Below, piece by piece: positions 40,253-47,378 of a DNA stretch of 47,378 bases. The stretch is from the NCBI GenBank assembly GCA_964478225.1, contig CAYZHM010000013.1:1-47378 (forward strand). Direction: 5' to 3'. Position 1 is the first letter of the stretch, and each line of letters opens with the position of its first letter. The notes beneath the pieces are model-generated. The model made no database searches. It was not told where the DNA came from and worked only from the letters and a program-made list of their open reading frames with translations. The DNA is from CAYZHM01 sp964478225 (GTDB taxonomy: Bacteria > Pseudomonadota > Alphaproteobacteria > Micavibrionales > Micavibrionaceae). A program made the position numbers and the translations under genes.

Positions 40253-41084
40253 GATTACAGTCATAGTTGTTACCAAAAATGAAGCGGATTGCATTGCGCG
40301 ATGCCTTGCTGCGCTTGCGGATTTTGATGATGTGCGGGTGGTGGATTCGTATAGTGCGGATGGTACTGCGGAGATTGCGCGTAAATGTGGGGCGCAGGTC
40401 ACGGATTTTCAGTGGAACGGCCAGTATCCCAAGAAGCGGCAATGGTGTTTGGAGAATTTGCCGGATCTGCGGGATTGGGTTTTGTGGATTGATGCGGATG
40501 AAGAGATGACGCCAGCTTTGTCAGCAGAGATTGCGGCGTGTGATAGGAGGTGTGCGGGATATTTTGTGCAGGGGCAGCATATGTTTGAGGGAAAATTACT
40601 GCGGTATGGATTGAGGAATAATAAGCTCGCGTTTTTTAATCGGCATAAGGTGGAATTTCCAGTTGTTGATGATCTGTCGATTGATGGCATGGGAGAGATA
40701 GAGGGGCATTATCAGCCTGTTTTAAAAGACAGTGGATGGGTGGGTGTTTTGAAGAATGCGCTTGTTCATCATGCCTATGAGAAAGGTTGGAAGCAGCGGC
40801 ATGAGCGTTATGCGGTGTGGCAGGCGGAGGTTGAAAGGCGAGGGGTTTTACCGCGTGATGTGAGCGCTATGCGGCGTTTTGCGAAGGCGGTTTTTGGGAT
40901 GATGCCGTTTCGTCCGTTTGCGGCGTTTGCGTATAGTTATGTGGTGAAGGCCGGGTTTTTGGATGGGGTCGCGGGGCTACGCTTTGCGCAGAGCCGCGCT
41001 TTATATTATCAGTTGATTCAGAAAGAATGTAAGTCTTTAAAAGCCAGTAGAGCTTTGGTGAGGATCGTCTCAGCGCCCAGGTGA
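40233..41084 (+). CDS. Glycosyltransferase family 2 (WaaE/KdtX-like)
   Basis: 283 residues from ATG 40233, behind GGGGACG; an in-frame extension to 40188 lies inside the Wzz gene. GT-A fold: ITVIVVTKNEADCIARCLAA, DVRVVDSYSADGTAEIARKC, FQWNGQYPKKRQWCLENLPD and DWVLWIDADEEMTPAL, whose DAD binds metal and nucleotide. The pattern, with KKRQWCLE, is that of the WaaE-like branch that adds glucose to the lipopolysaccharide core. Its last 218 bases are antisense to the end of the convergent GT2 gene, an unusually long overlap. Confidence 0.9.
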   Translation: MSVLHPEITVIVVTKNEADCIARCLAALADFDDVRVVDSYSADGTAEIARKCGAQVTDFQWNGQYPKKRQWCLENLPDLRDWVLWIDADEEMTPALSAEIAACDRRCAGYFVQGQHMFEGKLLRYGLRNNKLAFFNRHKVEFPVVDDLSIDGMGEIEGHYQPVLKDSGWVGVLKNALVHHAYEKGWKQRHERYAVWQAEVERRGVLPRDVSAMRRFAKAVFGMMPFRPFAAFAYSYVVKAGFLDGVAGLRFAQSRALYYQLIQKECKSLKASRALVRIVSAPR

Positions 41085-41793
41085 GGGTTTGCAGCACGTA
41101 GATCATGGCGTTGAAATGTTTGGGCGCCATTTTTAGTTTACGGCGGATTAAGAATTGTTCGGCGCGGCCTTGATGGGTTTGTTTTTGCGAGAGCCCGCCT
41201 TGTTCGAACACGCAGAGAGGAAAAGGCACGTATAATGCCGGATCTCCGCCTTCGCGGGGATGACATTGAGCCAGGAAGCGAGCCGTGAAATCATAGTCGG
41301 CGGCGATTTTATAGTCAGTGTTGTAGCGCAGTTCACCAATTTTTTTACGGGCGTAGAGCATGGATTGATGATGCGTGAACATGCCGAAGAGAATTCGTTT
41401 GGGAGAGAGGGCTTGTTTATAGTATTGCGCTTCGTAGGCGTCTCCATAGACGAAATCGGGCGGGGTTGTCTGAGCTTTGATAAAGTTTTCCAAGGTTTCC
41501 AAGGTTATGTTTGCGGCAAGGCGATCGCCAGCATTGAGGAACAGGACGTAATCGCCTGTGGCCTTGTTTAGACCTTTGTTCATTGCGTCGTAGAGGCCGT
41601 TATCGGGTTCGGAGACGACTATGGCGCCTGTTTTGGCAAGCATGTCAGATGTGCCGTCTGTGGAGGCGCCGTCGATGATGATCCATTCATAGTTTTGCGA
41701 GGTTTGTGCGCGCAAGGACGCGGCGGTTCTTTCCAGGCCGGCGCGGTTGTCTTTGGTTACGGTTATGATCGAGAATGATGAATTAGTCGTCAT
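40867..41793 (-). CDS. Glycosyltransferase family 2, carrying an in-frame palindromic insertion
   Basis: 308 residues from ATG 41793 (MTTNSSFSIITVTKDNRAGL); a frame reaching 41976 is antisense noise or overlaps the export gene. GT-A marks: WIIIDGASTDGTSDMLAKTG, VVSEPDNGLYDAMNKGLNKA, GDYVLFLNAGDRL, then FGMFTHHQSMLYARKKIGEL and YKIAADYDFTARFLAQ. After that comes CHPREGGDPALY, the translation of a common palindromic mini-repeat, and the family sequence resumes. The last 50 residues (KRGSAQSVAPRPHPKTRPSP...) are low-complexity and antisense to the facing glycosyltransferase, so the natural C-terminus probably lay near 41000-41080 and a stop was lost. It begins 11 bases inside the export gene. 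Confidence 0.85.
   Translation of the reverse strand: MTTNSSFSIITVTKDNRAGLERTAASLRAQTSQNYEWIIIDGASTDGTSDMLAKTGAIVVSEPDNGLYDAMNKGLNKATGDYVLFLNAGDRLAANITLETLENFIKAQTTPPDFVYGDAYEAQYYKQALSPKRILFGMFTHHQSMLYARKKIGELRYNTDYKIAADYDFTARFLAQCHPREGGDPALYVPFPLCVFEQGGLSQKQTHQGRAEQFLIRRKLKMAPKHFNAMIYVLQTLTWALRRSSPKLYWLLKTYILSESTDNIKRGSAQSVAPRPHPKTRPSPHNYTQTPQTDETASSQKPPSQNAA
41238..41265. repeat. Palindromic mini-repeat inside a glycosyltransferase gene
   Basis: The minus strand reads TGTCATCCCCGCGAAGGCGG followed by AGATCCGGC, a pattern (stem CCCCGCGAAGGCGG) known as a widespread short palindromic repeat of many proteobacteria. In coding context it typically yields HPREGGDP or VIPAKAGIQ-type peptides; here it is read as CHPREGGDPALY. 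Elsewhere such elements are usually intergenic. Confidence 0.8.
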
Positions 41794-44395
41794 TCCGCAC
41801 ATCATCGATGAAAATCGCGGTGATGGCAAGATTGGAGAGGATTTGGCTGACGTCTTTGGCGGATTCGATGAAATCAAAGGGTTTGGGATCACGCGGGACG
41901 ACGATGGTGGAGCCGGGCGGGATGAAGATGGGGTTGTAGTTCCATGAGGAGATTTGCAGGGGCTGGGCGGAGCCATCGGGGTAGAGGACGAAGGTGCGGT
42001 CTTTATCGGCGTTAAAGGAGAAGCCGCCAGCTTCGTGGATGTAGTCGAGGGGCTTTTTGCTTTCCCGGAATTGCAGGGCGGCAGGAGAGAGGATTTCGCC
42101 GCTTACGCGTACAGTGAGATTGCGTTTAGGGATAAAGAGGCGATCGCCGGGTTCCAAAAGCATGTCGAGTTCAGGCTTCATGGCAAGCATTTCGGGGCTG
42201 GCGGTGACGGTGATGCGGCCGATGCCTTCGGCCATTTCAAGCTCTTTGGCGAGGGCGCGCGCTTCGGCAATTTGAGCGGGGTTTATTTTCTCATCGTCTT
42301 TTTCAAGGGCGGCGGCAATGGCCTGCTTCATAGCTCTGGCTTGTGTTTTAAAGCGGGATTCTTCGGCCTTACGCTCGGAAGCGCGGGAGAAGATGGCGCC
42401 GTCAGCGTAGGCTTGCGGGGTGAGGCCGCCAGCACGGCTGAGGAGGTCGGAGAGTTTGTCGCCGGGGATGAGATCGTAGCTGCCGGGGTTGGTGACTTCG
42501 CCGCTTATGACGACGGATTTTTCAGCGATTTTTTTGAATTTTTGATTAACGCGTACGCTGTCGCCAGGGCCGATGGGGACATTCGAGGGGCTGGTTTCGC
42601 GAATGTTAATAGTTTGACGTTGTGTGCCGGAGCGTCCGCCTTGTTGGTGGCCTTGTCCTTGGAGGGCGGATGTGATTTCGATGTTTGATGTATTGGCCTC
42701 TAGGGCGAAACCACCTGAGGTTGCAATAATGTTTTCCAGAGTTGTTCCTTCGGCGACGGGATAGGACCCCTCATTTCGTATTGCGCCCTTTACAAACACG
42801 CTGCGTTCTTTCAAGAATGACTCGATGGCTGTGTCCCCGATGACCTGTTCTGTTTCAGGGTCGTCAGATGACCCATACGATACGTTTTGCATTTTTATTG
42901 TATCTGGCTTTGTGTATAGACTTTTTATTTGTTTATTGGAGAAGATATGGATGATGTCGCCATCCTCAAGTTGACGGTCGAATGAGCCTTCCAAAACGAG
43001 TTTTGGGGGGAAGCTGATAAGCTCGTGGGAGAGTTGCAAGGAGTTCCATCGTTCGATGACCCCGATGAGGGGATAGATGTCAGGGCCGAGGATGTCCGGC
43101 GACGAAATGAGAGATGAGAGTGTTTTATTTTCGCTCAAGGCGTGCATGCCGGGGCGGCGTGTGTGTCCCATAATCTCGATAGTGCCTTCGCGCTTTTCGT
43201 CGCCTTTTGAAACCATCAAGATAGAGCCATCTCCAAAAATTGGGTCGAACACGTTTTCAACCTCTTCGACGCTTTCAACGCCGGATGGGGAAATTTCCAT
43301 TTTGAGATAGCGGTTTTTGCCGGGGGACAGGACACCGCCGCCAAGTTCCAGCATATCGTTGAGGGACAGTTTTTGGGCATTATCTTCGGGGCGGTAGAGC
43401 ATCCCATTCATGACGGGTTGAAGTTCGAAGATGCCGGGGCGTTTGACTTCGCCGGCCACGGCCACTGTTGGCCCGATTGAAGGGACGATGATTCGATCGC
43501 CATCACGTAACGAAAGATCGATACCGGCAGAGCCATGCATAAGCAGGGCGTAAAGATCGACAATGGTGGAGCGTCCATCACGAACAAGTTTGATTTGACG
43601 CAGGGAGCCTGTTTTATCGATGCCGCCGGATTCCATTAAAGCGTCAATGACGGAGTGGAATACCGTGAGGTTTTGACGTCCAGGCCGCTTGACGTTGCCT
43701 ACGACGAGGATGCCGATTTGGCGGACTGAGGCAAGGGATATGTAAGCTTGAGTGTTGTAGAGATTATCAGCGGCGGCCTGGACAGACAGGCGGAGTTGGC
43801 CAATTGTTCGGCCCGCGGCAGGAATTGGGGGGAAGTCTTCAATGAGGAGTGTGCCGCTGGAGGTGATTCGGTGGATGGCGCGGTCTGTGCGCTGGCCGGT
43901 GAAGGTGATGTCCAGCTCGTCGCCGGTTTGCAGCATGAAGTCATCTTGGACGGCGCCCATGGGAGGGGCTGTGTTGCCGTAAAGCCCTTGGGAGGATTGA
44001 GATTGGGCGGAGAGGCCGAACATGTCGTAGCCGTATTGTTCAAGTTCGTCGACGATCCGGCGCGCGTAGACCGATTCGAGAGTTGAAGGGGCGGTGGCGA
44101 TTGGGGGGCTGGAAATGGGAATGTCGGGAGAAGGTGTTTTGTATTGATTTCGCTCTTTTGGCGGCTGTTTTTCGCGGTAATAGCTGCTTGGGGTTGGGAA
44201 AGGGTATTCGTAGGTGTCTTCGTGCGAATCGGTTAGGGGTGGAGCCGTAATGTCCTGAAGCGCGTGGTGCTGCGCCATGTAGCTGCGTTCGTCGGTGTAA
44301 TAGGGGTTTGTTTGAGGCACAGGAGACTGCGCTGCGCCTGCGTTTGTGAAGGCGAGAAAAGCCAGAACCCATCCTGTGGTTTTAAAGCGATGCAT
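41783..44395 (-). CDS. Wza-like polysaccharide export protein with several SLBB domains
   Basis: 870 residues. A signal peptide (MHRFKTTGWVLAFLAFTNAG, cut near AGAAQ) is followed by a proline-rich stretch, the Poly_export domain (LQTGDELDITFTGQRTDRAI... LRLSVQAAADNLYNTQAYIS, about 152-220) and then SLBB repeats (VGNVKRPGRQNLTVFHSVID; VAGEVKRPGIFELQPVMNGM; VKGAIRNEGSYPVAEGTTLE; ISGEVTNPGSYDLIPGDKLS; VSGEILSPAALQFRESKKPL). It is much longer than Wza (about 380), as in gliding and alphaproteobacterial exporters. No lipobox Cys is seen. It forms the outer-membrane or periplasmic exit channel. Upstream and slightly overlapping the GT2 gene on the same strand. Confidence 0.9.
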   Translation of the reverse strand: MHRFKTTGWVLAFLAFTNAGAAQSPVPQTNPYYTDERSYMAQHHALQDITAPPLTDSHEDTYEYPFPTPSSYYREKQPPKERNQYKTPSPDIPISSPPIATAPSTLESVYARRIVDELEQYGYDMFGLSAQSQSSQGLYGNTAPPMGAVQDDFMLQTGDELDITFTGQRTDRAIHRITSSGTLLIEDFPPIPAAGRTIGQLRLSVQAAADNLYNTQAYISLASVRQIGILVVGNVKRPGRQNLTVFHSVIDALMESGGIDKTGSLRQIKLVRDGRSTIVDLYALLMHGSAGIDLSLRDGDRIIVPSIGPTVAVAGEVKRPGIFELQPVMNGMLYRPEDNAQKLSLNDMLELGGGVLSPGKNRYLKMEISPSGVESVEEVENVFDPIFGDGSILMVSKGDEKREGTIEIMGHTRRPGMHALSENKTLSSLISSPDILGPDIYPLIGVIERWNSLQLSHELISFPPKLVLEGSFDRQLEDGDIIHIFSNKQIKSLYTKPDTIKMQNVSYGSSDDPETEQVIGDTAIESFLKERSVFVKGAIRNEGSYPVAEGTTLENIIATSGGFALEANTSNIEITSALQGQGHQQGGRSGTQRQTINIRETSPSNVPIGPGDSVRVNQKFKKIAEKSVVISGEVTNPGSYDLIPGDKLSDLLSRAGGLTPQAYADGAIFSRASERKAEESRFKTQARAMKQAIAAALEKDDEKINPAQIAEARALAKELEMAEGIGRITVTASPEMLAMKPELDMLLEPGDRLFIPKRNLTVRVSGEILSPAALQFRESKKPLDYIHEAGGFSFNADKDRTFVLYPDGSAQPLQISSWNYNPIFIPPGSTIVVPRDPKPFDFIESAKDVSQILSNLAITAIFIDDVRNDD

Positions 44396-44531
44396 GAAAA
44401 GCGGCCGATGAAAAGAATATTCCTTATTCCTGAGGCATATTATATGCGATTGTATGCTTCGTTGATATGCGCGCTATGGTTTTGTTCACGGGTTTTTGAT
44501 CATTTCAGTCGAAAAATATTTTCATAATACC

Positions 44532-44560
44532 TTGACTTTGGGGGTGCCCCGTAATAAGGT
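44532..44560 (+). promoter_or_regulatory. Probable promoter of the DUF115-like gene
   Basis: TTGACT (44532-44537), 17 bases, then TAAGGT (44555-44560). The ribosome site AGAGGA (44589-44594) and ATG 44600 follow. A GGGG..CCCC inverted pair lies in the spacer. Confidence 0.5.
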
Positions 44561-44599
44561 TGCGGGATCAATTTATATCAGAGCAAGCAGAGGATAATA

Positions 44600-45526
44600 A
44601 TGATTATATTTGAGAAATTGCAGCCCTTGCATAAGGACTTCGATCCCGCAGAGGCCAATGCCAATGCGCGCATCAGCATGGAAATGGGCTTCGCCGAAGC
44701 TTTGGGGTTTGATTCGGATGCGCCTGTAGTGCCTGATGATCTTGATTGTACTATTGCTCTGGTTAATCCCGGTCCTTCGGCAAGGACGGAAGATTCTCTT
44801 GCTCTGCTTAATTCCGGCTATGATTTACAAGGTAACCCTATGAAGGTTGTTTTGTGCAACGCTGGTTATGGGATGCTTGAGAGGGGCTTGAAGAGAGCCG
44901 ATGCTTTCGTTTCCAATTTGCCTGGAAGCTCGCCGGCAAAGTTTCCAACTTTTGGAGATATGGACATCCCTTATTATCTGGCTTCCATGTGTCCTGCGGG
45001 TGCTGATCCGGAAAATCCTTCGGTGTTTGATCATCTTGTGAATGCGGGCAAAGGGGATAATATCCGGTTGTGGCACGCACATTTTGAAGGGTGTATTGCG
45101 TATGAAAATCGCCATTCTGTTGGAACCGGTTCCGGCGCGCCTGTTGCGGCGTTGGCTTTGTTTGCTGCAGTCGGATACAAGCGATTTGCGATCTTTGGAA
45201 TGGACGGATCTTCGGAATATGCTGTGGATCTTGGTGATCCTGAGCGGATGAAGAAATATGTTGAGACCTTGAAGCAAGAAGAGGTTGGTGTGCGTGTTGG
45301 CCAGAAAGTTTTTACAGCCACACGGGCGTTTTTGCCGCAGACGCGTGAGATCATGAATTTCCTTCGAGAATATCCTGAAGCGGTTCAATCCATTCGCTTT
45401 TCTGGAGATACGGCGAATGCTGCTTTGTTCAATGATTGGCACTCTGGCGTAGATCTCGATTCTAAGCTTGAAGTGTTAGATGTTCCTTCTCAGGCCGGCA
45501 GCGGCCCCATTTTTGATCCTGTCTAA
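44600..45526 (+). CDS. DUF115/MAF-like protein (6-hydroxymethylpterin diphosphokinase MptE-like fold)
   Basis: 308 residues, soluble. Tentatively the Rossmann-like DUF115 fold: CTIALVNPGPSARTEDSLAL (the G-P-S phosphate-binding turn of the family), KVVLCNAGYGMLERGLKRAD and the C-terminal signature GTGSGAPVAALALFAAVGYK then RFAIFGMDGSSEYAVD, resembling the GG.V...A...A...G...I...G.D of MAF flagellin glycosyltransferases. MAF proteins add nonulosonic acids to flagellin; MptE relatives make pterins. Neither flagellin nor pterin genes are here, so the substrate is open; the nearby polysaccharide locus hints at a sugar role. Good ribosome site and a probable own promoter. Confidence 0.6.
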   Translation: MIIFEKLQPLHKDFDPAEANANARISMEMGFAEALGFDSDAPVVPDDLDCTIALVNPGPSARTEDSLALLNSGYDLQGNPMKVVLCNAGYGMLERGLKRADAFVSNLPGSSPAKFPTFGDMDIPYYLASMCPAGADPENPSVFDHLVNAGKGDNIRLWHAHFEGCIAYENRHSVGTGSGAPVAALALFAAVGYKRFAIFGMDGSSEYAVDLGDPERMKKYVETLKQEEVGVRVGQKVFTATRAFLPQTREIMNFLREYPEAVQSIRFSGDTANAALFNDWHSGVDLDSKLEVLDVPSQAGSGPIFDPV

Positions 45527-45586
45527 AATTTAGGGACAATTTAGATTTTTATTCCCATGACCGTGTTTTCTTGGTAATCAGATCTT

Positions 45587-45790
45587 ATGGGACGATTTAT
45601 TCAGCTTGTGCTTTTGGCTTGTGTGGCTTTTTTCGTATATGACTATTTTTTTGATGGTCGGCCGGGGCTGTTTAATACTTTTAACGAAAGCAAGATCTTG
45701 GAAAAGAGCGGTCGTCCGCCCGTTGTTCAGAGCCTTAAGAATAGACAGCAGCAGCAACTCGAGCAGAGACAAGAGCAGCAGCAACAATAG
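45587..45790 (+). CDS. Small predicted membrane protein
   Basis: 67 residues. One N-terminal hydrophobic helix (IQLVLLACVAFFVYDYFF, 5-22) followed by a polar part ending in a glutamine-rich tail (QQQQLEQRQEQQQQ) coded by CAG/CAA repeats. The ribosome site is weak, so this is a moderate call. It could be a small anchored protein; no family recognised. It lies 60 bases after the DUF115-like gene. Confidence 0.45.
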   Translation: MGRFIQLVLLACVAFFVYDYFFDGRPGLFNTFNESKILEKSGRPPVVQSLKNRQQQQLEQRQEQQQQ

Positions 45791-45800
45791 AGTTTTGCTC

Positions 45801-46445
45801 TTAGGCTGGGCTTGGTTCTGGTGTTGCGGTTGTTTGTCGGCCGTTTAGCAGGTCTTCCAGCAGGAATCTTAAATCTTCATTTTCTGGATATGCGAACTCA
45901 TAGAGGAATTGGGAGCATATTTTGATTGCTGTTGCGTCAAGCTCGCCGTTCAATATCAGTTTTTTCTGATTTTCTTCGTTTCTGATGTTGAGAATAAACT
46001 CATTACCTACGAGGGAGAGATCTTTTAAGCCTTTGTCTGGGTTCTGAGGGTCTTCACCTTTGAGAACTTTTTCCATGGTTTGTGCGGCAGGTGTGTTATT
46101 GCGGACATCTTTTCTTGATACTGTGCAGATTACATCGTTCCATGCGGTTGTTTTGCAGGGGACATGAGGCGCAGCAAAAGCGCTTTCTAGCTTGTATAAT
46201 CTTGCCTTTTCAAAGATGGCGTCGGCTCGTTCGATTGATTCTAAAAGCTCGGGTCTTTGTGTAACGGCGGTGTAGAATTCGTGTGCTGTTGCTGTGGTTG
46301 CAGCGAGGAGTGTAAACCTTTTATCTCCGGGAGATATTCCGACCAAAACATCAGGAGCGTCCGGGACAGTAATTGTTCTTATGTTGTATATGTTGCCTTG
46401 AACTTCAAATTCTTGGGACACAGAAAGCGGGGTTTTAGCGGACAT
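45801..46445 (-). CDS. Unknown soluble protein
   Basis: 214 residues from ATG 46445, preferred because AAGGA lies eight bases upstream; an in-frame extension to 46679 would cross the rRNA promoter and is unlikely. The sequence (MSAKTPLSVSQEFEVQGNIY, RTITVPDAPDVLVGISPGDK, RFTLLAATTATAHEFYTAVT) has no signal peptide or membrane segment and ends in a short proline/threonine tail. Two cysteines (CKTTAWNDVIC) are 11 apart. Family not recognised. It ends 11 bases from the small membrane protein gene, facing it. Confidence 0.6.
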   Translation of the reverse strand: MSAKTPLSVSQEFEVQGNIYNIRTITVPDAPDVLVGISPGDKRFTLLAATTATAHEFYTAVTQRPELLESIERADAIFEKARLYKLESAFAAPHVPCKTTAWNDVICTVSRKDVRNNTPAAQTMEKVLKGEDPQNPDKGLKDLSLVGNEFILNIRNEENQKKLILNGELDATAIKICSQFLYEFAYPENEDLRFLLEDLLNGRQTTATPEPSPA

Positions 46446-46557
46446 GTCGTCGATCCTTGGTTTGTACTCGGTTACGCGGTTTCTCTCGTTTTTTAGCATT
46501 GGGACGGAGCGCTTACAACATAAGATTAATTTTTTGTTATTTTTTTCAAAAAGATGT

Positions 46558-46586
46558 TTGACACGTGAATTAAAGCGCGCTATATA
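46558..46586 (+). promoter_or_regulatory. Ribosomal RNA operon promoter
   Basis: Perfect TTGACA (46558-46563), a 17-base spacer and TATATA (46581-46586), then a GC-containing discriminator (TCCGCCC), the layout of strong alphaproteobacterial rrn promoters. Predicted start near 46593. It points at the 16S gene, with nothing else in between. Confidence 0.85.
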
Positions 46587-46592
46587 TCCGCC

Positions 46593-47053
46593 CACACTGA
46601 TTAATAGCGCAAGTTTTTGATTGGTGGACACCGCGGAAATCTTAGGGTTTTTTGGTGTTAACTTGACGGCGGCGAACATTTCGTTCTATAACTTCGTCAT
46701 AACAAAAAATATAAGTGGCAAGTTGAGGAAATAGGGATTTCTTATTTCCGAATTTTGTTGCCTTGTTTTTTGAGTTCTTGAACATCGTAGAATATGAAGG
46801 AAGAGATACGCAGGCAGCAGTGTCTTTGTATTGGTGTATTGAGCACATAAGACAAAGAAAACTGTTCGCTTAGATGCGTCGTAAGACACATTTTTAATGC
46901 GTATTTCTGACGCACAACTTATGAATTTGAAAAAATTCATACAGTGTACAAGCAAGCAGCTTTTCTGAAATTTAACTTTCAGTAAAAGATGTCAATTTAA
47001 ATCGTGGTGACTTTTAGTCATCACAACCAACGATTCTTTTGATGAATGGGATT
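46593..47053 (+). other. 16S rRNA precursor leader
   Basis: About 460 bases without a credible ORF. Holds several imperfect stem pairs (for example CTGAAA/TTTCAG near 46963-46982 and TGCGT/ACGCA near 46899-46914) likely used in precursor folding and RNase III processing. A sequence GAGTTCTTGAACA (about 46772-46784) could be an antiterminator-type box, but I cannot support that firmly. Confidence 0.6.

Positions 47054-47378
<325 letters not shown>

Noticed and set aside
41794..41976. Longer N-terminus for the minus-strand GT2
   Set aside because: Those codons are antisense-like, P/S-rich and lie inside the export gene on a different frame; MTTNSSFSIITVTK is a typical GT2 start.
41954..42688. 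A 244-codon plus-strand frame
   Set aside because: It is the shadow of the export gene (antisense), with no ribosome site or recognisable domain.

Overview
The window looks like a chromosomal segment of an alphaproteobacterium of moderate GC content. The evidence is a 16S rRNA 5' end with alphaproteobacterial features at the right edge, a circularly permuted (two-piece) tmRNA gene, an alphaproteobacterial-type SspB, a GapR/DUF2312 protein, COQ9, and the hallmark order hemC-hemD-mitofilin(Mic60)-hemY. A Micavibrio-like or rhodospirillal relative is plausible, but I cannot fix the order from sequence alone.

Layout, left to right. 0-2.1 kb: the 5' part of thyA (minus), then a degenerate HAD-like protein and an acidic TPR-like protein. 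2.1-2.5 kb: a permuted ssrA gene with a very clear promoter and terminator; its 19-residue tag carries the ANDN motif twice. 2.6-7.8 kb: an O-antigen-ligase-like membrane protein, the ssrA-tag adaptor SspB, an alpha/beta hydrolase, an ABC ATPase, a two-CBS protein and tRNA-Arg(CCG). 7.8-19.3 kb (minus): a surface-protein cluster of one giant 3155-residue protein and two small secreted paralogues built from the same modules. The giant has a pseudopilin-like N-terminus, nine IYYNSGTP modules, YadA-head-like repeats, two DUF1566-like domains, a self-cleaving S74 chaperone domain with an intact Ser-Lys pair, and a C-terminal membrane anchor. 19.4-23.6 kb: UbiB-type kinase, two unknown proteins sharing a domain, COQ9, an orphan DotI/IcmL-like protein, GapR. 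24-28 kb: acetyl-CoA synthetase, an M32 carboxypeptidase relative that has lost its HExxH motif, and an EVE-domain protein. 28-34.5 kb: gpsA and tsaD facing away from hemC-hemD-mic60-hemY. 34.5-36.9 kb: a rhomboid protease and two unknown proteins. 36.9-44.4 kb: a polysaccharide locus (Wzy-like, GT4, Wzz-like, two GT2s, Wza-like exporter). 44.6-46.4 kb: a DUF115-like protein, a small membrane protein and an unknown. 46.55 kb to the end: a near-consensus rRNA promoter, a leader of about 460 bases and the first 325 bases or so of 16S rRNA.

Functional links: the tmRNA and the adaptor SspB lie 2.3 kb apart and belong to one pathway (ribosome rescue and ClpXP delivery). UbiB and COQ9 both serve ubiquinone synthesis. 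hemC and hemD are consecutive haem steps. The 37-44 kb block is one export/assembly locus for a surface polysaccharide. Three copies of a long imperfect inverted repeat sit between genes at 2.5, 23.7 and 28.1 kb, and a different small palindrome is inserted in frame inside one glycosyltransferase gene.
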